A stretch of DNA of 64,000 nt, taken from positions 5,008,325-5,072,324 of the forward strand of contig JACTAT010000059.1 of assembly GCA_014526335.1 (NCBI GenBank), given 5' to 3'. The stretch's first letter is position 1. Each line of letters opens with the position of its first letter. The position numbers and the translations under genes are program-made. A model generated the notes under the pieces. The model was not told the DNA's origin, made no database searches, and saw only the letters and a list, made by a program, of their open reading frames with translations. Below are positions 1 to 12,200 of the stretch, in pieces. The DNA comes from Chrysaora quinquecirrha. Lineage: Eukaryota > Cnidaria > Scyphozoa > Semaeostomeae > Pelagiidae.

Positions 1-232
1 GACTTTTGTTTTTGCCTGCGAATAAGCAACAGGTCGGCACGGCATCCAGCACATTTCTCTGACATGTAATCATGTAAATGTCGCAGGGTCAAAAATTGTT
101 TTCGTAAAGCTTTAGTAATAACTGAAAACTGTGTTTCCAAGTGCTAAAGGTTAGCAACATCTAACAACAAACAACCTAACAGAAACCAGGTGAAATTATA
201 CAACAATAAACAACAAGTATTTACAATAATGT

Positions 233-3200
233 TCAAGTTTGCTCGAAATCTTCTAAGCCAAATTGTTGCAGTCTGGACTGATCATTATCATCTTGCATTT
301 GAAGATAGGTATTCTGTTTAGAAGCAAGTTTGCTCTTGTAAATTCTATATCCAAAATAGAGAAGAACGACAATCAAAACGGCAGTGATTGGAACTCCGAT
401 GTAAAGATACTTTTTCAAGGTGGAGGACATTTTCGGTTTTCTCACAAACCCGGTCGGTTTAACTTTTTTATCTCTAATGATTGTAGCGGAAAGGACCCGA
501 ACTTCTTGCCCATAGAGGAAGAACACGATCTTTTTACTTCTAACTCGATCTATGATTGTATGCATAACTTCATCGATAGAATTTTGTGGCTTACGCTCTC
601 CCACCTTTTGCGGAATTTGATTTTGCACGAGAGACAAAGTAACGATGGTTGGTAATGTCTTAGAGACATCGACCTCTACCATGTCTTTTCGAATGTTAAA
701 CGTCACTGTCAGATACTCGTGTATGTAAGATTTAAACTTGTCATTCCACTGTTGATCTCCAGTGTTAAGAAGATCCAACGTGCTTGAGAACTGAAGACTT
801 ATCACTCGAACATCGCCAAAGACAGTCACAGTCGTTGTTGTGGATACTACGCTTATAGCATTGAAAACCTGCACTTCCACCTCGTATGTTCCCGGCTTTG
901 AATACGTGTGCCCAACTGAAGAATTCAGGGACAAAACAGGCGTTTTTATTGGTTCAAATATCCAAGCGAAATGCACGAATCCATGTTGCTGTTCTACTTT
1001 TTTCCCGTGAGTCTTCACCGTCACCGTGTATACTGCTTCTTCGTTTGCAACAACTGGCTTCGTAACATGCAGGAAAATTTCGGAAACTCTTTCGATGACT
1101 CGCAGCACTGTTTTGGCAGTATATGATCCGGCTTTGTTGAATGCAAACAGTTCTATGATATATGTTCCTACTTGTTGATACGTATGATTCTGGATTTTTG
1201 CTTCTTCAAAACTCAAGTTGTATTTCCTAACATTGTCACCGAAATCCCAAGTGTAATTGGTGCCTAAAAAACCTGATTTCTGATTAAGTACTATGATAGC
1301 ATATTTCCCAAGAGCAATGGAGTACTTCTTCACGGACAATGAAAGCCCATCTGGTGCTCTTGCGGGACATTGGACCTGCACTGGCATGATCTCATCTATG
1401 ATGCCTCCTTGGCAGCGATCTCCAATCACCTTGACATAGCCTTTTGATTTAACATAATGTCCACCTTCTGGACAGTTAACAGGAGGATCAAGAACTGCGA
1501 AACTTGTTGGAACACACATGCCACCAAAAGGATCTCTTTTAAAGCCAAAATCACAGTCGAAATCATTCACAGTGCATTCACATGAGCTAATATTTGCCAA
1601 TGGTCTGTAATCCAACCCGTTATAACAGCATATGCTGTTACGTCTTCTTCTGTACTCAAATCTTTGGCCAAGGACACAGGCTCCAGTTGCCAAATTTGAG
1701 CTTGCTGTCCATAAGGTGTAGTTCTTTGGGTAACACTTGTGATCAAAGATGGATGTGAAGTTAACCCTCCATACATTCCATGTGAACTTCTTCCCAAGAG
1801 CGGCATCAACAGCAAATACTGTTAACATACTAGCTTTGGCAGCAGGGTGTGCTGCAACACCAATCAGTCTTTTCACCTGGTCGGAAAGGACAACAGAGGT
1901 CCATATTGATCCTCCATTACAACTGTAGTCTAAACTGTTTATTTCTGGCATTGAAAAACCATTCATTAGTGGAATGGCTGCAATAATTCCACCATGATCC
2001 AGTAACTTGACAACCTGTCTTCCTTTAAGAATCTGTTTCCATGTCTGTCCACCATCACTTGAAGCATAACTTGAGAGATACATTCCGGTTTCAAATGATT
2101 TATACTGCAACAATCCCTGTGCAATTATAATCCCAGGGGCCGATTTTGATGATGTCACTGGTGACCAGCCAGCAGCATAACTATCTCTTATGTATAAGGA
2201 GAGCCTAAGCTTGCAATCTGGCAGCATGCATTCTGTACTTTTGCCTTCTATATCATAACTCGAAGGCCTTAATGGGCTCCAAGAACCTCCTTTGTTGTAA
2301 GAAATCAGAGTTCCTTTGTCAACATGATTTGCTAGTAGGGTCCCTGGAATACCACTGACTTGGTGTAAGTCTATGATTGGCTTCTCACTGATCCAGCTTG
2401 CTTTGACATTCTTCAAAGCTAGGGAAAACTTTGTCCCTGTTTTATCTGATATAAAAAGACTAGTCCATCCAGATTTATTGAAAGCAGCCAGCATGATTTC
2501 TCCTTCACTAACTTCTATGATGTGAAATTGTCTGTATAAATCATCAGTAGGCAATTTACACTCTTTGAATGGTTCTTTTTTGTAAGAAACAAACAAACGA
2601 CTATTCCCAACTGAAGTTTTCCTTGATATAAACAAGTAATCCCCTTTTACCATTAAGGATTTCTGGTCAATTGGTCCTAGCTCATGAATCAACTCTTTCA
2701 CACGGCCATTGTAAGGAATTTCAGCTACATAAATTGCAGAATAGTTTCCTTTGGAAAATTTCCCTTCACTCTGCATTCTTACTTCCAAGAAAATTTCCGA
2801 ATGAGATGCTTTATCTGCCCAGAAATAACTATTCACCTTAGAAGAGACAAAATACCAGTCTTTCCCAGTGTTATTTGTGATATATACATTACTCTGTGTG
2901 TCTTGTGCCAATATATAGTTTGTAAGTCTTGGATGAAATGTCATTGATAAGGGAGAAAACACTACATTAGTGATGTTGAATGATCTTCCTTCATTGACAC
3001 TTGAATATATTACTTTGTTTTGTTGATCATTTACAAGTACCACATTTCTATCTGTTGGTGAAGTATATATTGAACTAATCTGGGAATCATTTCGGAATTT
3101 ATAGTTATCTTTTTTAAATGTAGTTCCATAATCATCTGATCTATAGACATTTGATTTTCCAATGCAGTAGGACCTCTCGTGTTTTCTAACTTTATTACAT

Positions 3201-3535
3201 GTCAATATATACAAAACTTTGCTGTCAAAATGTGTCCATGTGACAAGGGCATATACATGGGTATCATTTACTAGCTTAAATTCACTTATATCAGGGAGTC
3301 TTTTGTCTTTATCTTTATGTTTAGGCTCTGATTTGTTATGGTTTTCAATCGGCAAATATTTCGAATCGTCGAGTGTTTCGCCAAATGACGGCATGCTAAA
3401 GAGTTTCTGGATGTTGACATTCTGTCCAGTTTCGTATGAAAAGTCCCCAGAAACTTTATTGAACAACAATGCAAGACTCCAGGCAACTGCTAAAAAAATC
3501 ATTGCTGTCTGTGTCAATTTCCAGGCAAAATTCAT
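233..3535 (-). CDS. VPS10-domain sorting receptor, SorCS-like, intronless
   Basis: Type I membrane receptor of the sortilin/SorCS family, expected to sort ligands between Golgi, endosome and cell surface. The frame stays open to 3586, but no in-frame ATG lies upstream of 3535 before a stop. I therefore start at that ATG, giving about 1100 residues. A hydrophobic signal segment follows directly (AMIFLAVAWSLALLF). The VPS10 beta-propeller occupies roughly residues 60-600, with repeated Asp-box-like turns (SDDGGQTW-type, YRSDDYGTTF). The cysteine-rich 10CC region follows (CVLGQRFEYRRRR, CECTVNDFDCDFGF). Next come two PKD-like domains (YTWDFGD in the first), a membrane helix near residues 1047-1068 and a tail of about 35 residues ending GLEDFEQT. 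VPS10 plus PKD is the SorCS arrangement. Oddity: the whole protein is in one exon, while vertebrate relatives have many introns. It diverges from the PEBP-like gene. Confidence 0.9.
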   Translation of the reverse strand: MNFAWKLTQTAMIFLAVAWSLALLFNKVSGDFSYETGQNVNIQKLFSMPSFGETLDDSKYLPIENHNKSEPKHKDKDKRLPDISEFKLVNDTHVYALVTWTHFDSKVLYILTCNKVRKHERSYCIGKSNVYRSDDYGTTFKKDNYKFRNDSQISSIYTSPTDRNVVLVNDQQNKVIYSSVNEGRSFNITNVVFSPLSMTFHPRLTNYILAQDTQSNVYITNNTGKDWYFVSSKVNSYFWADKASHSEIFLEVRMQSEGKFSKGNYSAIYVAEIPYNGRVKELIHELGPIDQKSLMVKGDYLFISRKTSVGNSRLFVSYKKEPFKECKLPTDDLYRQFHIIEVSEGEIMLAAFNKSGWTSLFISDKTGTKFSLALKNVKASWISEKPIIDLHQVSGIPGTLLANHVDKGTLISYNKGGSWSPLRPSSYDIEGKSTECMLPDCKLRLSLYIRDSYAAGWSPVTSSKSAPGIIIAQGLLQYKSFETGMYLSSYASSDGGQTWKQILKGRQVVKLLDHGGIIAAIPLMNGFSMPEINSLDYSCNGGSIWTSVVLSDQVKRLIGVAAHPAAKASMLTVFAVDAALGKKFTWNVWRVNFTSIFDHKCYPKNYTLWTASSNLATGACVLGQRFEYRRRRNSICCYNGLDYRPLANISSCECTVNDFDCDFGFKRDPFGGMCVPTSFAVLDPPVNCPEGGHYVKSKGYVKVIGDRCQGGIIDEIMPVQVQCPARAPDGLSLSVKKYSIALGKYAIIVLNQKSGFLGTNYTWDFGDNVRKYNLSFEEAKIQNHTYQQVGTYIIELFAFNKAGSYTAKTVLRVIERVSEIFLHVTKPVVANEEAVYTVTVKTHGKKVEQQHGFVHFAWIFEPIKTPVLSLNSSVGHTYSKPGTYEVEVQVFNAISVVSTTTTVTVFGDVRVISLQFSSTLDLLNTGDQQWNDKFKSYIHEYLTVTFNIRKDMVEVDVSKTLPTIVTLSLVQNQIPQKVGERKPQNSIDEVMHTIIDRVRSKKIVFFLYGQEVRVLSATIIRDKKVKPTGFVRKPKMSSTLKKYLYIGVPITAVLIVVLLYFGYRIYKSKLASKQNTYLQMQDDNDQSRLQQFGLEDFEQT

Positions 3536-4041
3536 GACAGACTTTTGAAGATGCTCTTTTGACACGTCACCAACGTCACTCAACACTGACTTGATGCATT
3601 CAAGTTTAAGGTGTCGGCAATGGTCATGGGCCTAAACTAGAGCGGCAAAGTCAAGCGTCAGCTCCCATCTGGTTCCCAAAGCCGAGTAATGTTAAATATA
3701 TATACCTAAGCTCCTTAAATGTTGATTGAACCTAAATCCAAACTATTTTGTGATAACTGTCACTTGCAGGCATCTTTACGAACTCTCTTCTTCGACTTTA
3801 TTTTTGCACAACAAAAACCAACGTCTGTCACTGTGCCAATTTCAAAACGGAAGAAAATTGAATGACCTCGTTTTGATTCCAGCCTCTCCATTCATTTTCT
3901 CAGAGATCAACAAATTTTTCAGACAACATTTGAGGTACCTGTACACTTCTTTGTTATGAATTTCAAACAAATCATTGCATTTGCTGTTATATATTTATGT
4001 CAACTTAAAAATAAAGAATATTAATTTCATTTTTATTAGGT
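3536..4041. promoter_or_regulatory. Shared intergenic promoter region between VPS10 receptor and PEBP-like gene
   Basis: This 506 bp stretch separates the two divergent start codons, so it must hold the 5' UTRs and probably both promoters. A pyrimidine-rich TTTTTATTAG stands just before the PEBP ATG and could be a splice acceptor, implying a non-coding 5' exon. I see no convincing TATA box. Confidence 0.4.
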
Positions 4042-6474
4042 ATGGCCTCCAGAACTTCAGTTTGCTGGGTATTTTTGGCCATCCTTTTGTGGGGTGCATT
4101 TTCATCTGGAGACACAAATTCTGATATTGACTTGGACGACAAGGCCAAGGAGCTTGAGGCTGATTTGGCAGGATTAAACCCCATTGCTTCACTTGTCAGC
4201 ATGGCTGATATTCCAGAAGACAATACACCCAAAGGCCCTGAAGATGAGGATGATGCCTCTGGAGAAGAGAAGAAACCAGAAACAACAGAAAAGGACAGTT
4301 GTGGCAATGATATCAAACCCAAGAATAAAAGCATGGGAGATAATACCCCTTCTCTGATTCATATGACTTTTGATCATATGTGTGAAGAAGCTGAGCAAAA
4401 GAAAGTTAAGATATTGCCCGTGTATGTGGTTGGTTGGGAACTGAAGCACTGCTCCGATATCAATACTATTCCATATGAGAGATTTGGAATGGAAAAATAC
4501 CAGTCAAAAAAGCCAAGATTTGATATTCCTGGAATGTGTATACCATTGGTAAGTCTTAAGGAAAAGGATTAAAAATTTGTGGACTTTTGAGAGGGGATAA
4601 AGGGGAAAGTTGCTCCAGGTTCTTGTAGTCAAAGTGGTCTCATGCAGTAGTGAAGGTATTTTTAAAAAGCGAGACAACTGGCAAATGCTATCGGTGTTCT
4701 GTTACGAAAAATGATGCAAAGCTAATCCGAATAGTCCTGTTTTGACCTCACATTTGGTCAAAAGTCCAATAAACAATGGAAATATCCTAGGGCATACCTT
4801 TTGTCTGACACGCCTCAAAGTGTCTGACCTTCCTAAGAACATAAAAGTCATAAACTGCCGCTACCACCCCTGGGTTAGTTTCTTAGCACTAGGAAAGCTC
4901 TACTATCAAAAGGATCTTACCTACCACGGACCAACGTTAAGCAATTGGATATATATATATTTGGTCAAAGTTGCATACCACAGTTGAAAGAACTCAATCC
5001 TGGACTGCTTGATCATGTCCCATCAATTGTGGCATGCTGTTTTATACCGCATTCCTCGATTTTTTATAAATTTCATTTTTTAGAAAGGAAAAGAGATGAC
5101 CTTGATGATGATTGATCCAGATGCACCAAGCAGAAAGAATCCCAAATGTAGAAGCTGGTTACATTGGCTGGTTATAAATATTGCTGTAGGTGTTTTTTCG
5201 TAAACAGCTATTGTTGGAAATGGTCTTTAAGTCTTTAAACCAAAGCTATGGTCAAACGCACTGAAACGTTCACCTTACCATGCCAATCATTAATGTCAAG
5301 CAAAGTGTCAGTACATTTGAGCACCTTGTTTAGTGATTATATTCATGTTCAATTGGATATATGTTGGATCTGGTTTTATGAAGTTTAAAAACATCACCAA
5401 ACTTTTCTAATTATCCGTACAATACTGCAGTTATGGAATTTATGTGCCTGATTTTTCCATGAAATGTTCAGTGTATTTAGCTTAAAGCATAACATATCCT
5501 TTTTTCATTCTGTGATCCCTAAGGATGTTTTTATCTTTTTTATAGAAAGGAGATGTAACAAATGGGAAAGAAGTCGTTGGTGAGTTGCCATAATGTTGTT
5601 TCCCCTGTTAAAAAGTCCATTGATTCTTGACGTTTTAGATCAACAAAAATATATCCAGAAATTATTTATTTGCCTATTGAGCAGCAAACTATCTCAAAAT
5701 ATCATTCTGCTATTAGCAAGATCCTTTTTGTGCAATATTTCTCTTTACTGTACCTTTGATGTTAAAACTACTTAATCCTCTATATCACATAATAAAGTCT
5801 TTCAAACAATTAGGTATATTTCAATTTTATATGTTAGCAATAACCTACAGCGGCTTTTTGCAATTTTGCTTTTTGCAAAACACACTTTCTAGTTCAGGGC
5901 AAAGTTTACGGTCAAGTCTACAGTGTCGCCACGGGTTCCTGTCTTGCTCCCGTCATCCCCCAATCTCTTCATTGTGCACAAGGAAAAGATATTGCCAGTA
6001 AACAACTTTATATCTTAAAGAATGAGAACCGAAGGCCTTCCTGTTTATAAATAGTTCCAAATGTTAAGTCATTAAAAAAAATCGATTCAAAGGAATATTC
6101 GTATGAGAGGGATTCAAGGCCTAAAGCTAATTTTATGGCAGATATGTCAATGATCCATCAAGATCCGTCATGCTAATGTTAGTTTCACTTTGAAATTAGA
6201 GGTTGACTACTAATTTGTGTTTTTAGACATTTTAGCTAATTACGCATTTTTATTTTTAGCATACAAGCCGCCATCACCATCACTAGGAAGCGGACCTCAT
6301 CGTTATTTCTTGATTCTCTACGAGCAAGATCATCATATAAATCACATCGATGATTCTGAGAATAATTTCAACCTTCGCTGTGGTTTCAGCGTTAGGAATT
6401 TCGCAGAAGATAACTCGTTAACTGGACCAATTGCAATCAACATGTTTAAGACTAATAATAAGAGAAAATCATGA
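4042..6474 (+). CDS. Secreted PEBP-family protein (PEBP4-like), four exons
   Basis: Phosphatidylethanolamine-binding protein with a signal peptide. Exons: 4042-4548, 5084-5185, 5546-5579, 6260-6474. All junctions are GT-AG and in phase, giving 285 residues. The N-terminus is a signal peptide ([14 protein letters not shown]). It is followed by about 70 acidic, Glu/Asp/Lys-rich residues ([12 protein letters not shown]) that ordinary cytosolic PEBPs lack. The PEBP fold follows. The first conserved ligand-site block is MIDPDAPSR followed by WLHWLVIN in exon 2. The second, [14 protein letters not shown], starts exon 4. Human PEBP4 is also secreted, and I use it only as the nearest family label. 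Ligand unknown. The acidic segment could be a propeptide or a calcium- or partner-binding tail. Confident of family, less so of subfamily. Confidence 0.88.
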
Positions 6475-9025
6475 AACAGGTATTTGAGACCTTATTTTGT
6501 CGATGTTAACCTCATATCTACAGTTGAAGGAAGTAATTTCCGCAAAGCTTCATTAATATCTTTCCTCTCTACATTCTATTTTTTAAAGAATATTGTTGAT
6601 AAGAACTTTCAGGCTTAAATTTTCTTTCGTTCGACTATTTCCTCGTACTGACATGAAATTCTTTTTAACTATGTTCCCCTCCAAAAAATAGAATACTTTA
6701 AGAATATTCAGGCTGAAAAAAAACATGCTTTATGACTACTGAACCTGGGCAAGATTTTAAGTATTCTTCAAAAAAGTTTGTTTGACCGCCTCTCTGCTAT
6801 TTCCCGTTTGGAAAAGAAAATTCAAAATAAGCCCAGTTGTTTGCACTTGTTTGCGTATTTATAATCATTCATTCTTTGAAAATGAAGAAAAAAGAGGACG
6901 AGAAAACTTGAATTTTTTGGTATCATATCATATCATATCATACGTTAAAGAAGATCTATCATCTATTATATATAAAGACGTGAACAAATTTGACAAATCA
7001 ATAGGGACACGTCCGTGAACATTTTGGCCTTTCAAAGGACCATCATCAGTCAAACTAAATAGGAAATTCTCGATTAATTTATACGTAAATAAGCCATTGA
7101 TAGTAAATAGGGAAATATACAAATCTAGAAAAATAAAGGAATGTGATGGTTATAGGGTTCCTAGGGGCTAGAATATTCAGGATTTGATCTCTACACGGGT
7201 CGCATCTCTTAGTTTGTCCTTTCAGTTAGTTACCAAGAAGAAACTGATTAGTTGTCGCTATGCTTTATTATAGCTAGAATAAGAACCATATGGAATGAAA
7301 TGTAAAGACGAAGCAAGGTTTATGTCGTCCTGACCTACGATGTGATAGAACTATCGCCAGCAAATTGTAACGGTTAACCTATGGCGACAGTGTCAACAAC
7401 TAGTCAGAACTTGTAGGATACAGTTGATCGCGTTCACAACAGCGCTCACGTCGAATTCGACTAACGGAAATCGGTTGTCAACTATTCCCAGAAGTAGAAC
7501 ATGCTCAACTTTCTGGAATTCTGCGCCGAAAAGTTGCCTTCACACAAAGGATCTAGTACGAACCAGTTGCCTGAGCGCTTTTTTGTCGACAGGTTAGTTG
7601 CGATAAATTAGTTCCGAAAATCGCCGTTTAGCAGTCGGCAACTAGTTCTGACTGTGCAAAATGTCGACCTAAGCCTAGCTAAGCTATGATACATTTTGGC
7701 GCCTAAAATTTCGTCCTCAACCTCAAATTTCATGTTATGTTTTGATGTAATTTTCTTCTATGCTTGAGATTCTGTCGTTTTTTCAGGAATTTACTGCGTA
7801 TACTGAAAGAAGTACAAGGCTAAAAGGCAGAAGATTCTATGAAATTTGACAATAGCATTAAATGCAGGTATCTTATCTCACAAGCTATTTTCCTATTTGA
7901 CATTTTAGATCCAATATACGTTGCATTTCTATCTTTTGGTATTAAAGAACATTTTAGCAAGATGCAAAACTATTTCTAGACAAGCTTGAAGAAAGCTCCA
8001 ATTGACGTTTAGTTCTCCGAAAGTAGAGGCTTTGAAATGCAAAACGTTACTGTGCTTCACGTTTTTAATATTTTGCAAATTTGGTCATATACATAACTAG
8101 ATCCTTATGTCCAACAGGTAACATCGTTCGGTGTAGAGTTTCTTGACGAATATAGAGATATAAATTAAAAATATAAATATAAATAGAATAGCATATATTT
8201 TGTCATTCATTGCGCAGCAACAAACAGGTGAAGATGAAATGGTGTTTTAGCGCCAATCGCATGGATCTCAGTAGTTGGTTAACTAATCGAGACCTCGACC
8301 CTGGCCGTGACGCTACCGTGGCTGGGCTCGAACCCTGACCACACTGAACTTCTGACACCACGAGTCAGCTGGATTACACCACGACGCCACATGACCTTCA
8401 AGTGAACTAGAAATGTAATACGGTACATGTGTTGCAGAGCATTTAGTTTGTTGGAGATGAGGTTAAAGAAAAAAGATCGAGATATTCTGTACCGCGTCGT
8501 AGATTTTCAAAAGTGGAAGTTTATCGTTTTGCGGCGCGGCATCAGACTGTGCGTTGTTTTAAGAATACAAGGACGCGGTCACTACTAGCTCTCCTAATTT
8601 AAAGCTTCTTCTTTTAAATACTTTATTTCTCAGTCCGCTTGTCGCTGGTTACGTTAACGTTATTTCGAGACTCACGAACAATACTCGTTTTTCCAGTAAT
8701 ATTCGTCGCCCTTTCTGAAAGTTTTCGTTGGCTATTTCTCGTCCCATCATCACGAGACTAAGCCCCACTTGTTTTATAAAATGGATCGCAAAGACCAGCA
8801 AAGAACTGTCGCTAAATGTCAAAGTATGCAACTTTGGCAAACTTGTTGAAACAAGCATAAGTCCAGATTTTAAGTAGATATGATAACTAACTAACGAAGA
8901 ACCGAGTCGTTTCATCAGAATTATAAACAATTTCTATTCCAGTTAAGATTTGTTCGCCTACCAATATAGCAATAAGATGACTATGACAAAAAGCTACCTT
9001 ACTTTATCTATATCAAATATTTTAA
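6475..9025. other. Intergenic region without recognised gene
   Basis: About 2.5 kb between the convergent 3' ends of the PEBP-like gene and DENND10. Short open frames (for example 6782-7018 and 8649-8930) resemble nothing I know and have no coding features. The region holds a SINE (8229-8392) and AT-rich spacer. The run near 6590-6740 repeats an AAGAATATTCAGGCT motif also seen near 63.5 kb, probably an old MITE. Confidence 0.5.
8229..8392 (-). mobile_element. tRNA-derived SINE, family A
   Basis: Read on the minus strand, it opens with an A-box-like TGGTGTAATCCAGC followed by a good B box (GGTTCGAGCCC), the two-part polymerase III promoter of tRNA-derived SINEs. Related copies in this window are at 11732-11895, 18977-19150, 50318-50414 and 62692-62812, in both orientations. 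Confidence 0.7.
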
Positions 9026-9149
9026 CAAGAGATTCAAAATATAGACTCATATTTGAACGTGTCGATCTTATGATCTTCTTCAGGGTTTGCTGAAGAAGGT
9101 CATACGATCGAAACTTTTAAATATGAGTCTATATTTTTGAATCTCTTAG
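9026..9149. repeat. Near-perfect hairpin, arms about 58 bp
   Basis: AAGAGATTCAAAATATAGAC at the left returns as its reverse complement at the right. The centre is a second dyad, CTTCTTCAG / CTGAAGAAG. It lies just downstream of the DENND10 stop codon and is probably a foldback transposon remnant. Confidence 0.75.
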
Positions 9150-9284
9150 CAATAAGATGATATTATTAATAAGCGTATGATAGAAATTTATATTTATCAA
9201 ATACAAAATTTTGTTACAATAGAGGTACTAATATCCAATTCATATTCAAGTTCTCTTGGCTTTTACAGTTCCAAACAAAAATTT

Positions 9285-12200
9285 CTAAGTTTTTACAAGA
9301 TTCTCAGCTGACGCAAGGCTAAACAGGAAATTCTGCATTGCGGTAGAAAAGTTTCGCGATTGGACAGCCTCGATTGTGATTTTCGCCTCTTTTTCGTCAT
9401 CCGATTTTTCAGCCAATGATCTGAGGTTTGTGATGATATCTTTTGTTTTCACCATAAGATTCTGCAAAAAGAAGTCTTCTTTTCATTCGTAGCTCAATTT
9501 AATTGGTAACCAAACTGTCACAGAAAGTGAAGACATTCCTCTTAAGCTGTGGCAAAACTAGGAGAAATGTCGCGTGACCTTGTATTCAGCGCGTCTCCCA
9601 AAGTAGCTAAACATGCGACTGACAAGCGAGCAACATGTATTCCGAGTCGCGGAGACAAGAATTAAATGTCGCGCGCGATATGTCTCCTAGTTTGGCCAGG
9701 CCTTTACAGTGTCATTCAGAGAAGGTTTCTCGCGTCGAGAGCAAGAACCAAGCAAACAGACCTTGTCTAAATTAACCCTTCAGCTATTTGTCTCCGCCCC
9801 CTCGTTATGCCGTATGTTGAAAGCACGCTGACAGTCAATTAAAATCAAGTGTTTTGGAACCTTAGCCTTAAAGAACAACTGCAAATCTCAGCTGAAAGCA
9901 ACAAGATTGTAAACAGATTTATATTGTAGAGTTACAGAATTACTGAAGAAAAACAGAATTCTTTCCAAACGTGATCAGATTTCGTACTGGACCAACGCTT
10001 TGCTGTTTCTTTCCCATTCACGTTACAAAAATTGGGATCTGTAATGAGAGACTACCAGATACCTTCAAACAGGTTTGACAGGCACAAATGTGAACCTATG
10101 GGCACATCCACTGACCAGCGAACGTAATATTAATTTCTAGGCAATTTAATTTATAGGTATGCATGCACCTACTGAAAGTAACTGCGTTTGGCACTAGGGC
10201 ATTCTTTGAAAGTCGAAGGGAAGCATCCATACTCTTGTTCTTCTCTACAATTTCACTCAAATCCTTGGACAATTTCCTCGAATTCAGTTCGTATGTTGTT
10301 TCAAAGAATGCTTACACGCTTTTTTTATAAAGAACCTAGCTCAAGGCCTAGTTCTTAAAGTTCCTTATTTTTGGACTTCTTTTGAGACGATTGTAGTTCC
10401 AAAAGTTCCTTAATAGTTCCTTAATTTTAACTGCATGTTCAGTTTCATGACTACTATACAGAGACACTTAGATGTGAGCAAAGCTCGAAACTACTCACGG
10501 AAACATTTGATACATCCGTAACGTACAATTTATGTGATTTTCGACTGCAAATGAAAGGAACCGGCATTGTAATTCTTGATTGTTTGCAGTGATAAAACTA
10601 TTCAACAATAAAAAGTTCTTTAGTTATTTTCTCTCTAGTAGTATAAGTTCTTTAAATTTTCAGGCCTTCTACATGTAGGTTCCTTATATAAGTGGTTCCT
10701 TATAAAAAAGCGTGTATTAGCCCTAAGAATATCAGCTTAATATGAAAGTAAGACAGTCAGGCTGAATGTAAAAAGCAAGCGACAAGGCAATAGACAAGCA
10801 TGCTGCAATTAGAAATGCTGCAAGCATGCTGTAAATTCGAGCAACATGTAAGGGGTTTTACACTGTCATATTCTCTCGTTGTCCGCGATCACAGAAAAAA
10901 TGTGAAGCAACTTTTACCTGAAGATACTAGTGTTATCCGGCCTTAACCGAGGAATTAAGGACAGATTAAGAACATTTCGACTCAAAAACGGCAAAAGCTT
11001 AAGAAAAGCAAGCCTCGATCAAAATTTCCTTGCTCTTATAATAGAAGAGTGTACTGCAAACAACTGCCACAAAAATAAATTGCAAACCGCGGTTTTGAAA
11101 CTTACCATTTACAAATAGATCGTAAAGATCGGGTCTGCTTTCTACTGTTGGATCAAGAAATCCAGCAACATACGTTTGATGACTTTTCAGATCTTCCACC
11201 TCCAGATCATCTAAATTTGAGTACGGGAAGAGTGAATCCCAGTCTTGCCTGTGCCAAACCAACGCTGGAAGTGATCTGTGGATTCAGACCAAGATTTAGT
11301 CTATTGTAAACTCGCAGACATCTTACTGTACAGAATAAAAACTTACGAGAATAACCGAAAAAAATATCATATTTCCTCGATTAAGCGCTCGAGTTGCTTA
11401 TCAAAAATCCGTCTCAAAGATGATCAATTATTTGTAGATTTATGGATAAACTAAGACTCTGAAGAGAGCCAGTTTGCAAGCAACTAGCAAAAGGTGTCTC
11501 TTGATTCCTCCCATCAAGAGCTTGTACTACACTATCAAAGGAGTGCCTGGGACCAACCGGATGGACAGCTCAATCCAAATTGGGCGTGGGTGGGCGCATA
11601 CTCGAGGAAATACAGTGCATTACTTCAAAAAATAATCGTGCACCAGTACGCAGGCTAATGTTACTTAAAAGTCCCACTGTGGAACTTCCATACAGTTACA
11701 CTTTGGGACACTGTCACACTTTGGAACTGAAGATGAAGGTCAAATGGTGCACTTAGCGCCAGTCGCTAGGATTCCAGAAGTAGAACTAGCGATACCTCGA
11801 CCCTGGCTGTGACGCCACGGTGGCTGGGGTTTGAACCCTGACCTCACTGAGCTCCTCACTGACTATACCACGTACCACAACACCACAGCACCTTCTGTTA
11901 TTCACCGTTGTGGATAGGTATCCATTTGAAGACAGGTACCCTTGCTAGTTTTCTAGAATAAAGAAATGACTTTTGGGACGAAAATGTTTTTTCTGTTGTT
12001 CAGAGGTGTCCGTTGTATAGGGTTGTTTGTTAAAGGAGGTTCCTCTGATCCAATTCTGATATGCTGTGCGTGAAAAATAAATTCAAGAACAAATTTGCTG
12101 TGCAGATGATGTAGGAAAACATTTAAAAAACTTTTTGGCATAGTCTGCCCGTGCCGCACGAGAACAAAAAATTAACCATTAGCTAGTCCATTCTCTCATG

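Noticed and set aside
263..655. Open frames on the plus strand opposite the VPS10 gene
   Set aside because: They are antisense shadows of a conserved coding exon and have no family features.
3536..3586. N-terminal extension of the VPS10 receptor beginning with a GTG codon at 3586
   Set aside because: There is no in-frame ATG between 3586 and the upstream stop, and the signal peptide starts directly at the ATG at 3535.
7370..7670. Possible inverted-repeat element with AACTAGT motifs
   Set aside because: The arms do not align beyond about 15 bases, so I could not define an element.
8329..8392. Possible functional tRNA gene
   Set aside because: A and B boxes are present, but the cloverleaf arms do not pair and several dispersed copies exist, so it is a SINE.
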